The notes under the pieces: generated by a model | What the model saw: only the letters and a program-made list of their open reading frames with translations | What the model was told of the DNA's origin: nothing | Database searches by the model: none | Source of the DNA: DATCRE01 sp964235605 | Lineage (GTDB): Bacteria; Bacteroidota; Bacteroidia; Cytophagales; Cyclobacteriaceae | DNA length: 53,960 nucleotides | Assembly (NCBI GenBank): GCA_964235605.1 | Contig: CAXSCR010000028.1 | Location: forward strand, 1 to 53,960 | Direction of reading: 5' to 3' | Shown here: piece by piece, positions 46,668 through 53,960 of the stretch | Layout: every line of letters starts with the position of its first letter | Position numbering within the stretch: the first letter of the stretch is position 1 | Translations under genes and position numbers: made by a program

Positions 46668-49600
46668 ATGTTTAGTAAGTTCATACGCAGACCCGTATTC
46701 GCTATTGTGATATCGGTCATCATCGTCTTTGTGGGAGCATTGGCTATTAAGAAACTACCTATCTCTCAGTTTCCCGACATTGCACCAACAACCGTAAATA
46801 TATTTATCGCTTATCCTGGATCGAGCGCCGATGTGTTAGTGAAGTCCACCTTGATTACGCTGGAGCAAGCCATCAATGGTGTTCAAGATATGCGTTACAT
46901 TGCTTCTGATGCAACCAGTGCCGGCGAGGCAACCCTTCGCATTGTTTTTGAGCCAGGTACCGATCCTAACGATGCCGTTATACGTGTAAAGACGAGGGTG
47001 GATCAGGTTATGCCACTCCTGCCTGCATTGGTTCAACGTGAAGGAGTTATTATTACACCACTCCAACCGAGTATGTTGATGTATGTCAATCTCTATTCCA
47101 CGGAAAAAGGCATGGACGAAAAATTTCTATTCAACTATGCCACGGTTAAAATGATCCCTGAAATTCAACGAACAAAGGGTGTAGCCAGGGCGCAGATATT
47201 GGGTAGCCGCAGATATGCAATGCGTGTTTGGTTGAATCCGGAACGCATGCGCGCTTATAGCATTTCGGTTGATGAGGTAATGGATGCGATTAGTGAGCAA
47301 AGTATCATCGGTCGTCCAGGAAGGATAGGTCAAAGTTCCGGTATTGCAGCGCAGTCTCTTGAATATGTGCTTACCTACAAAGGCAGATACAACAAACCTG
47401 AAGAATATGAAGCCATTATTATCCGCGCTAATCCGCAAGGCGAAAGCATACACTTGCGTGATATCGCTACCGTCGAATTAGGGAGCCAATTCTTCGACAT
47501 CTATTCTAACCTTGATGGACATCCTTCCGCCGCTATCGTGTTAAAACAAAATTATGGTAGCAATGCCAGTGAGGTAATTGAAGAAGTAAAAGAAAAACTT
47601 GAGATAATGAAAGAGTCTTTTCCGCCAGGAGTAGACTACAAAATCAGCTACGATGTATCTCAATTCCTTGATGCATCCATCGAACAAGTAATTCATACGT
47701 TGAAAGATGCATTTATTCTGGTTGCCATTGTCGTTTTTATATTTCTCGGTGACTGGCGTTCTACGCTCATTCCAATTCTCGCTGTTCCTGTGTCGTTGAT
47801 AGGTGCATTTTTCGTCATTCAATTTTTCGGACTGTCCATCAACTTAGTAACACTTTTTGCACTTGTATTGGCGATCGGTATTGTGGTAGATGATGCGATT
47901 GTTGTGGTGGAAGCGGTACATGCCAAGTTTGATGAAGAGCCGAACATAAGTGCCTATAATGCCGTTAAAAAAGTATTGAGTGAAATAAGTGGCGCCATCA
48001 TCGCCATTACGATGGTGATGGTATCGGTATTCGTACCGATTTCATTTATGTCTGGTCCTGTAGGAACATTCTACAGGCAGTTCTCCATTACCATGGCAAG
48101 TTCAATTGTCATCTCTGCGTTGATAGCGCTTACGCTTACGCCAGTGTTATGTGCCATCATGTTAACAAACCATCATGGACGCCCGAAGAAGAGAAACCTC
48201 CTGACCAAATCCCTCGACAAATTTAACAGCGGTTTTGAAAAACTTACAGGAAAATACGTTGGGTTACTTAGGTTAATAGTCAACAGGAGAGTGGTTACGT
48301 TCGGAATCTTACTTGCCTTCTGTGCGGGCATAGCATACGAGAATTATGTTTTACCATCGGGCTTTATTCCAAATGAAGATCAGGGTACAATCTATGCGAT
48401 TATTCAAACACCACCAGGATCTACACTCGAAAAAACCAATCAGGTATCTCAACGACTTCAGAAAATCTGTAAAGAGATTGAAGGAGTGGAATCTGTATCC
48501 TCTCTGGCAGGTTATGAGATTATGACAGAAGGAAGGGGATCAAATGCGGGTACCTGTCTGATCAATCTCAAGACTTGGTCTGACCGCCATCATACTGTAA
48601 AAGAAATTATGGAAGAGCTGGAGGAAAAAACAAGAGGCCTTGGCGCTATCGTCGAGTTCTTCGAACCACCTGCCATTCCAGGGTTTGGTACATCCGGCGG
48701 TTTCTCTATGCGCTTGTTAGATAAAACAACTGATACAGACTATCATGAGTTTGACAAAATCAATAAAGAATTCATGGATAACCTGGGCAAGCGCAAAGAG
48801 CTTGCGGGCTTGTTTACTTTTTTCGCAGCAAATTATCCGCAGTATGAACTGGAAATAGACAATAACCTCGCGATGCAAAAGGGTGTATCGATTGGAAAAG
48901 CGATGGAGAACCTAAACATCTTGATTGGTAGTACCTATGAGCAAGGTTTCATTAAGTTCAATCAGTTCTTTAAAGTCTATGTTCAATCAGATCCGAAATT
49001 CAGGCGAATGCCATCTGATCTGCTAAACCTCTTTGTGAAAAACGACCGTGGCGAGATGGTGCCTTACTCATCCTTCATGACGTTGAAGAAAGGTCAAGGC
49101 CCAAATGAAATTACACGGTTCAATTTGTACAATTCATCGGCGATACAGGGGCTTCCCGCCAAGGGATATACCACGGCGGACGCGATACAAGCGATACGTG
49201 AAGTGGCGAGCAAGACCTTGCCGAATGGATACGACATCGCTTTTGAAGGTTTGTCATACGACGAATCCATCAGAGGGAATGAAGCGCTTTATGTGTTCAT
49301 GATTGTGTTGTTGTTTGTGTACTTTGTTCTGGCTGCGCAATACGAGAGTTTCATCATTCCCCTGGCTGTTGTGTTCTCCTTACCTGTGGGGGTATTTGGG
49401 TCGTTTTTGCTGCTCAAGCTAATGGGGCTTGAGAACAACATCTATGCGCAGGTTGGCTTGATCATGCTTGTGGGGCTGTTGGGTAAAAATGCCGTGTTGA
49501 TTGTTGAGTTTGCTGTTCAAAAGCGTCAGCAAGGTGAAACGATTTTGAATGCAGCTATTGAAGGGGCGAAGGCACGCTTTCGCCCGATCCTGATGACTTC

Positions 49601-49868
49601 GTTTGCCTTTATTGCCGGACTGATACCATTAATGATTGCTACGGGCGCTGGCGCGATTGGTAACCGTACCATCGGTGCATCTGCACTTGGCGGGATGTTA
49701 TTCGGAACAATCTTCGGTGTTATCATCATTCCAGGATTGTACTTCATATTTGGCAGCTTGGCTGATGGGCACCACCTGATCAAACATGAAGACGAAGGCC
49801 CCTTAACAGAAAATTTTGTTCATCAAATGGATAGTTTTCCGAAAGCAAATGAAAGCGACAATGACTAA
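46668..49868 (+). CDS. RND multidrug efflux permease, HAE1 family
   Basis: This 1066-residue AcrB-like inner-membrane pump starts MFSKFIRRPVFAIVISVIIV. The proton-relay residues are intact: D408-D409 in GIVVDDAIVVVEA and K940-N941 in LLGKNAVLIVEF. Other landmarks: ISQFPDIAPTTVNIFIAYPG near the start and GFIPNEDQGTIYAIIQTPPG in the second porter domain. It probably exports amphiphilic drugs or bile-salt-like compounds. The channel gene overlaps its stop codon by 8 bp (ATGACTAA), so they are translationally coupled. Confidence 0.92.
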   Translation: MFSKFIRRPVFAIVISVIIVFVGALAIKKLPISQFPDIAPTTVNIFIAYPGSSADVLVKSTLITLEQAINGVQDMRYIASDATSAGEATLRIVFEPGTDPNDAVIRVKTRVDQVMPLLPALVQREGVIITPLQPSMLMYVNLYSTEKGMDEKFLFNYATVKMIPEIQRTKGVARAQILGSRRYAMRVWLNPERMRAYSISVDEVMDAISEQSIIGRPGRIGQSSGIAAQSLEYVLTYKGRYNKPEEYEAIIIRANPQGESIHLRDIATVELGSQFFDIYSNLDGHPSAAIVLKQNYGSNASEVIEEVKEKLEIMKESFPPGVDYKISYDVSQFLDASIEQVIHTLKDAFILVAIVVFIFLGDWRSTLIPILAVPVSLIGAFFVIQFFGLSINLVTLFALVLAIGIVVDDAIVVVEAVHAKFDEEPNISAYNAVKKVLSEISGAIIAITMVMVSVFVPISFMSGPVGTFYRQFSITMASSIVISALIALTLTPVLCAIMLTNHHGRPKKRNLLTKSLDKFNSGFEKLTGKYVGLLRLIVNRRVVTFGILLAFCAGIAYENYVLPSGFIPNEDQGTIYAIIQTPPGSTLEKTNQVSQRLQKICKEIEGVESVSSLAGYEIMTEGRGSNAGTCLINLKTWSDRHHTVKEIMEELEEKTRGLGAIVEFFEPPAIPGFGTSGGFSMRLLDKTTDTDYHEFDKINKEFMDNLGKRKELAGLFTFFAANYPQYELEIDNNLAMQKGVSIGKAMENLNILIGSTYEQGFIKFNQFFKVYVQSDPKFRRMPSDLLNLFVKNDRGEMVPYSSFMTLKKGQGPNEITRFNLYNSSAIQGLPAKGYTTADAIQAIREVASKTLPNGYDIAFEGLSYDESIRGNEALYVFMIVLLFVYFVLAAQYESFIIPLAVVFSLPVGVFGSFLLLKLMGLENNIYAQVGLIMLVGLLGKNAVLIVEFAVQKRQQGETILNAAIEGAKARFRPILMTSFAFIAGLIPLMIATGAGAIGNRTIGASALGGMLFGTIFGVIIIPGLYFIFGSLADGHHLIKHEDEGPLTENFVHQMDSFPKANESDND

Positions 49869-51297
49869 GATAAAATCTAATTACTTGACGATAAGCTGTC
49901 TTATCTTGTTGGTTACAGCTTGCGCGCTGCCGCCTTCTTTGGTTCACCGAGCAGCGAACAAGGCAACGCCGACGAATTACAACAATGCGCCGAATGATTC
50001 TATTAATACCGGAAAGGTTATATGGCGTGAGTATTTTACAGACCCTAACCTGGTTGCGTTAATTGACACTGCACTGAGACATAATCAGGAGTTGAACATA
50101 ACGTTGCAAGAGATCAATATTGCAAGAAATGAAGTACGTGCTAGAAAAGGGGAGTACCTGCCTTTTGTCGGCGCAGGGGTTGCAACGGAAGTAAAAAAGA
50201 CTGGACGATATACTGCACAGGGCGCGCTTGAACGCAATGTGAACATTCAACCTGGAAAAGAATTTCCGGATCCGTTGTCCAACTACTTCCTTGGTCTTAG
50301 TGCATCGTGGGAAATAGACGTTTGGAGAAAATTACGCAATGCAAAGAAGGCGGCTATGCTTCGGTATTTGTCAAGCACAGAAGGTAAAAACTTTATGGTT
50401 ACACAATTAGTTTCCGAGATAGCCTTATCCTATTATGAACTCATGGCGTTGGACAATCAACTTGACATCCTTCGAAATAACATTGAGATTCAACAGAACG
50501 CGCTCAACATCGTGAAGCTGGAAAAACAAACAGCGCGCGTTACTGAGTTGGCAGTGAGGAAATTTGAGGCTGAAGTTTTGAAAAATCAGAGCCGGCAGTT
50601 TAGTATCATGCAGACGATTATCGAAACCGAAAACAGAATTAATTTTCTGGTGGGAAGATTTCCGCAACCTATACACAGAGATTCACAATTGTTTATGGGT
50701 CTGCTGCAAGACCGGGTTCAGGCGGGCATTCCTTCGCAGCTGTTGCAAAATCGTCCTGATATTAGGCGGGCAGAGCTTGATCTTGTCGCATCAAAGTTGG
50801 ATGTAAAAGTGGCGAAAGCAAACTTTTATCCATCACTAAGGATAACAGCCGGAGTGGGGTTTCAGGCCTTTGATCCGAAGTTTTTGATGAACACACCAGA
50901 ATCTATGTTGTACTCATTGGCAGGCGAACTCATGGCGCCTCTGGTGAACCGGAATGCAATAAAAGCATATTACTATTCGGCAAATGCAAAGCAGATACAG
51001 GCTGTGTATAACTATGAACGCACGATTCTCAATGCTTACATTGAAGTTGCCAATCAAATATCGAACATAGATAATCTGAGTAAAAGTTATGCGCTAAAAG
51101 TGAGGCAGGTAGATGCGCTCACGCAATCCATTAATATTTCAACATTTCTTTTCAGATCGGCACGGGCAGATTATATGGAAGTGTTGCTGACGCAACGTGA
51201 TGCGCTAGAATCCAAGTTTGAATTGATTGACACCCGCATGCAACAACTGCATGCAACAGTTAATATTTACCAGTCGTTGGGTGGTGGATGGAAGTAA
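49861..51297 (+). CDS. NodT/OprM-type outer-membrane efflux lipoprotein
   Basis: This 478-residue outer-membrane channel has a lipoprotein signal (YLTISCLILLVTAC) and a TolC/NodT two-repeat structure: ALIDTALRHNQELNITLQEI, YFLGLSASWEIDVWRKLRNA, QLLQNRPDIRRAELDLVASK (the LxxRPD motif of NodT proteins) and, near the end, LLTQRDALESKFELIDTRMQ. I chose ATG 49861, which starts the signal and overlaps the permease stop; ATG 49849 is possible. It is complete, unlike the TolC gene at 36946. Confidence 0.9.
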   Translation: MTKIKSNYLTISCLILLVTACALPPSLVHRAANKATPTNYNNAPNDSINTGKVIWREYFTDPNLVALIDTALRHNQELNITLQEINIARNEVRARKGEYLPFVGAGVATEVKKTGRYTAQGALERNVNIQPGKEFPDPLSNYFLGLSASWEIDVWRKLRNAKKAAMLRYLSSTEGKNFMVTQLVSEIALSYYELMALDNQLDILRNNIEIQQNALNIVKLEKQTARVTELAVRKFEAEVLKNQSRQFSIMQTIIETENRINFLVGRFPQPIHRDSQLFMGLLQDRVQAGIPSQLLQNRPDIRRAELDLVASKLDVKVAKANFYPSLRITAGVGFQAFDPKFLMNTPESMLYSLAGELMAPLVNRNAIKAYYYSANAKQIQAVYNYERTILNAYIEVANQISNIDNLSKSYALKVRQVDALTQSINISTFLFRSARADYMEVLLTQRDALESKFELIDTRMQQLHATVNIYQSLGGGWK

Positions 51298-51350
51298 TTT
51301 GATGTTTTATTAAAAATTAGCTTTTTAGTTATAACTTATATAGCAGAATT

Positions 51351-52022
51351 ATGGGAAAGATCATTAGACCAAGATATCCAATTGAATTCAGCATAGGAAT
51401 TCTCTTGTTGATTTTCGTTTTATCCCTCTTTTTTACTTACGAGATATTCCAAATCTCAGGCGTACATCCGAATGAACGCATGTATTTCGGAATGGTCATT
51501 TTAAGTGCTACTATCATTATTATGCTTCTGGTACTATGGGAAGAGTTTTTATTTCCGATCCACGTAAAGCCGATAGAGGGTGGATTGATTTTTAGAAATC
51601 ACAGGAAAAAGCTAAATACACAGGCGCTCATTTACAGCTCTATTCCGCTAATTTTTATTTTTGTTTATTATAACTACAGGGTAAATATTATTCCATTCGC
51701 AGTTTGTGCTACCATATGTATTTTGACGCCAGTGATGGGAAAATTAATTTCGGGAATAAAAAACTACAATGATTTTCTCAAGTTAACGGATAACTTCATT
51801 GAATATAAGAATAACAGAAAGGTTGGAACATTTAAACTAAACGACGTGCAGGGTATCGCGCTGATCAAAGACAGCTATAACATTCTTCATAAGATTCATT
51901 TAACAACAGCGAGCATCGGAGAAGTAGTGATTGATCTTGACGAAATGGAACTGGAGGCTTATTACGAATCAATTAATAAATTCATCATAGTTCATTATAA
52001 AGGTCTTGTTACGGTACAATAA
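51351..52022 (+). CDS. Hypothetical membrane protein (223 aa)
   Basis: There are four hydrophobic helices (IEFSIGILLLIFVLSLFFTY, FGMVILSATIIIMLLVLWEE, ALIYSSIPLIFIFVYYNY, IIPFAVCATICILTPVMG). A soluble tail (residues about 130-223) has a PH-domain-like pattern: DFLKLTDNFIEYKNNRKVGT, FKLNDVQGIALIKDSYN. The role is unknown; it might be a small membrane-associated regulator. It begins 53 bp after the channel gene and is followed by a strong terminator, so it probably shares the pump transcript. Confidence 0.65.
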   Translation: MGKIIRPRYPIEFSIGILLLIFVLSLFFTYEIFQISGVHPNERMYFGMVILSATIIIMLLVLWEEFLFPIHVKPIEGGLIFRNHRKKLNTQALIYSSIPLIFIFVYYNYRVNIIPFAVCATICILTPVMGKLISGIKNYNDFLKLTDNFIEYKNNRKVGTFKLNDVQGIALIKDSYNILHKIHLTTASIGEVVIDLDEMELEAYYESINKFIIVHYKGLVTVQ

Positions 52023-52044
52023 GGATTGTTGTTGGGTGTAATTG

Positions 52045-52090
52045 CGAGCAAGCAGTACTTAATTGTAATTGCTTGCTCGTTTTATTTTTA
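52045..52090 (+). terminator. Rho-independent terminator after the RND operon
   Basis: CGAGCAAGCA (52045-52054) pairs perfectly with TGCTTGCTCG (52070-52079) over 10 bp with a 15-nt loop, followed by TTTTATTTTTAAT. It lies 22 bp past the last stop. Confidence 0.85.
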
Positions 52091-52120
52091 ATCTAAGTTT
52101 ATATCAAACTTTAGCCAGGG

Positions 52121-52352
52121 CTAGTAATATTCTTCGTGCGCACCATGCAAGTGCTCTTCATTTGTAAAATTGCAGTTGGTGCTCTGAGAGATTTCTATTC
52201 AAGTCTGTTCAGTTAGCCTTATATCAGCTTTAACATACATGCTTGCGCTATGTCCATGAAATGCGGCCTATTTCAAATTTATCATCGGTACTAAGATCTG
52301 CTTCAAGATATAATGAATATGAAAAGTTATCCTCATTGCCAATCCCTAAACG
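52121..52352 (-). pseudogene. Decayed protein relic on the minus strand
   Basis: The minus strand reads RLGIGNEDNFSYSLYLEADL, then STDDKFEIGRISW. A one-base frame change gives AAFHGHSASMYVKADIRLTE, an in-frame TGA, then IEISQSTNCNFTNEEHLHGA and HEEYY before a TAG at 52121. The pieces together look like one short protein of about 80-90 residues broken by one frameshift and one stop. I do not know the family. Confidence 0.4.
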
Positions 52353-52558
52353 TTAACGATTCTAAACACTGGATAAAACGAAAACTGAAAATTATATATC
52401 TTTCAGCTAAAGTAACCGCAGTGATCACCTGGCTCTCATACTATTTTTCGCCTGTATTGCGTTTGCATTTTGAATTTAGTTTATTCTGAACGATACGGTT
52501 AGAGCTTCAATTCAAATATCGTAAATTATTTATTGATATTAATAGTTGAATGAATTCA

Positions 52559-53668
52559 TCATTTTAGCTTTTTGCGCAACCATGCCCGTACTGGTTCATC
52601 ATACAATTTTAAACTCACGTAAGCTAAAATGATTGACCCAACGAGTGTAAGCAAAGCATATGGCCAAGCTTGTACAAGTGTTATCCCTTTATGGTTACTT
52701 ACCCATGCCACATAAAAATAAACAAGTGGGTAATGTACCATATAAAGCGGATAGGATAGGTCGCCAAGAAATTTACAAATTTTACTTTCAACCTGCTTTA
52801 GTATCACACCGCTTGCACCGAGATAAACTATGCAGGGGAAAATAAATACGATGCATATTGCCTCGTACAAACCATTCATCCAAAAATATTCTCCACCTAT
52901 ACGTGGAATAAAAAGTACGGCCACAATAAGAAGGCTACTCCAAAGGAATGCGTTGTTAAGATGCCCTGGTTTGGCTACCCGATATAGAATCAGGCCTGCA
53001 ATAAATGGATAGATAGTTCTGGTTATTCCGACCCGCATATGTTCCCAGTTGAAAGTCCAACCGCCGGTAACATCTCCATTGGGATTGGTCAGGGCAAAAT
53101 GGAAAAGAACTGCAGCCGCGATAAGCACGAAAACAAATAGCCCTTTAGTTGATAATTTTCTAAGTCCAATAGCATATAAAATATTAGCGATGTACTCGAA
53201 GAATAAAGACCATCCAACGCTGTTAAGCGGATGCATTTCCTGCCACCCTCTAATGTCCATTGATAATGGAATAGGCAGGAGTGTAAATCCAATAAGCGTA
53301 ACCAAAAGCAATTTCCACAATGGTACTGTATGAATCAAAGGCCATATCGTGGAATCAGTAAAATAAAAACCAATGGCACCCAACGTCATTCCAAGTATTA
53401 CCAAAGGCTGAAGACGTTCAAAGCGACGCCTGAGAAAACCACCAACAGTAAGTTCACTCCACCTGTCATCATACGCATACCCAATAACAAAGCCAGACAA
53501 CAAAAAAAAGAAATCAACAGCAAGATAACCGTGATTAATAATTTGAGTAAGATGACTTGTCGCAAGGGGTTCGCAAAGGTGAAAACATACTACAATCAAA
53601 GCAGCGACCCCACGGAGTCCATCCAATATTGGATAATGAGGTTTAGTAGCAAGTTTGTTGTTGTCCAT
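52559..53668 (-). CDS. Acyltransferase family 3 (OafA/YrhL-like) membrane protein
   Basis: This 369-residue polytopic membrane acyltransferase (ATG 53668; an upstream in-frame start at 53704 adds only a short leader) begins KPHYPILDGLRGVAALIVVC with the conserved His of the first helix (FHLCEP). About ten helices follow, plus AVDFFFLLSGFVIGYAYDDR and the late YPLYMVHYPLVYFYVAW block. It probably O-acetylates or O-acylates a surface polysaccharide. It stands alone, convergent with the RND operon. Confidence 0.88.
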   Translation of the reverse strand: MDNNKLATKPHYPILDGLRGVAALIVVCFHLCEPLATSHLTQIINHGYLAVDFFFLLSGFVIGYAYDDRWSELTVGGFLRRRFERLQPLVILGMTLGAIGFYFTDSTIWPLIHTVPLWKLLLVTLIGFTLLPIPLSMDIRGWQEMHPLNSVGWSLFFEYIANILYAIGLRKLSTKGLFVFVLIAAAVLFHFALTNPNGDVTGGWTFNWEHMRVGITRTIYPFIAGLILYRVAKPGHLNNAFLWSSLLIVAVLFIPRIGGEYFWMNGLYEAICIVFIFPCIVYLGASGVILKQVESKICKFLGDLSYPLYMVHYPLVYFYVAWVSNHKGITLVQAWPYALLTLVGSIILAYVSLKLYDEPVRAWLRKKLK

Positions 53669-53960
53669 TGTCGTCGCTAAAATTTGGATTAGAAACATGG
53701 TCATTACTTCGCATGAACAGTAAATATATATAGATATAGTTTAGATCAAGTATGCAGGGCGCAGGGAATTGCTTTTATCGCGCTGTGCTAAATCCGTGAG
53801 ATGGGAATTTGTTCGAGCATCCGTAAGTGCAAGAACGTTGAAACATTTCTAAGTTACCCAGTAGGTATCTTCAAAGAAGTTGAAGAGAATCCGACCCGGC
53901 AAGGTCTAGTATTTCGTTCTTGAAATAACATTACAAATAAAAATTATATATCTTTGATAA
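53669..53960. other. Intergenic end of window
   Basis: This is about 290 bp upstream of the acyltransferase gene. It should hold its promoter, but I cannot identify one. No gene, repeat or RNA is visible before the window ends. Confidence 0.5.

Noticed and set aside
1..53960. CRISPR array
   Set aside because: I found no regularly spaced repeats with unique spacers and no cas gene. The tandem units at 14705-14739 have no spacers.
1..53960. tRNA or rRNA genes
   Set aside because: No T-loop (GGTTCGAATCC-like) motif with a matching acceptor and anticodon arm was seen, and no rRNA-like sequence. A covariance search would be decisive.

Overview
The window reads as a chromosomal segment of a Bacteroidota bacterium, most likely of the Cytophagales or Chitinophagia type. 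The evidence is a PorP/SprF-family type IX secretion (T9SS) protein, a secreted nuclease ending in a T9SS-like C-terminal domain, TolB-like and 6-bladed beta-propeller lipoproteins, NVEALA-like small precursor proteins, AT-rich intergenic DNA and few Shine-Dalgarno sequences. A run of exactly 100 Ns at 14878-14977 marks an assembly gap, so this is a scaffolded draft.

0-21 kb is mostly housekeeping and metabolism. It holds a K+/H+ antiporter (minus); GlpD with a DUF3179 membrane protein (plus); and a sugar cluster of PfkB kinase, beta-phosphoglucomutase and a GH65 disaccharide phosphorylase. The phosphorylase makes beta-glucose-1-P and the mutase turns it into glucose-6-P. Then come a PorP/SprF protein, a Ycf48-like propeller, an EEP-family hydrolase, MnmE, a DUF418 membrane protein, an MntR-MntH manganese operon (MntH fused to a universal stress domain, with a DtxR-like palindrome upstream of mntR), a glycosyltransferase and DapD. 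A DUF3108 protein and MscL close this part at 22.5 kb.

22.5-29.5 kb is an accessory and decaying island. Two genes that have lost their 5' ends meet head to head at about 23.09 kb. A 99-bp direct repeat carries the start of an NVEALA-like precursor gene; one copy is joined to the tail of a different protein. Three intact propeller lipoproteins (24547, 26422, 27745) and a 57-residue membrane protein are interspersed with a frameshifted NVEALA-like gene, a second NVEALA-like relic, a propeller C-terminal stub and a broken thiol-motif lipoprotein.

29.5-37.6 kb is an RND efflux operon with two different inner-membrane permeases, an adaptor lipoprotein and a TolC-like gene cut to half length. Both permeases have degenerate proton-relay positions, and the second lacks both TM4 aspartates. 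38-44 kb holds the large exported T9SS nuclease, an unknown protein and a divergent HxlR regulator/LLM flavin oxidoreductase pair.

45-52 kb is a second, complete and canonical tripartite RND pump (adaptor, permease with DD and K relay residues, outer-membrane lipoprotein channel). It is preceded by a small exported protein and followed by a membrane protein. The window ends with an acyltransferase-3 gene. Several long 'empty' stretches (9.25-9.5, 42.4, 44.8, 52.1-52.35 kb) contain protein-like relics broken by stops or frameshifts.
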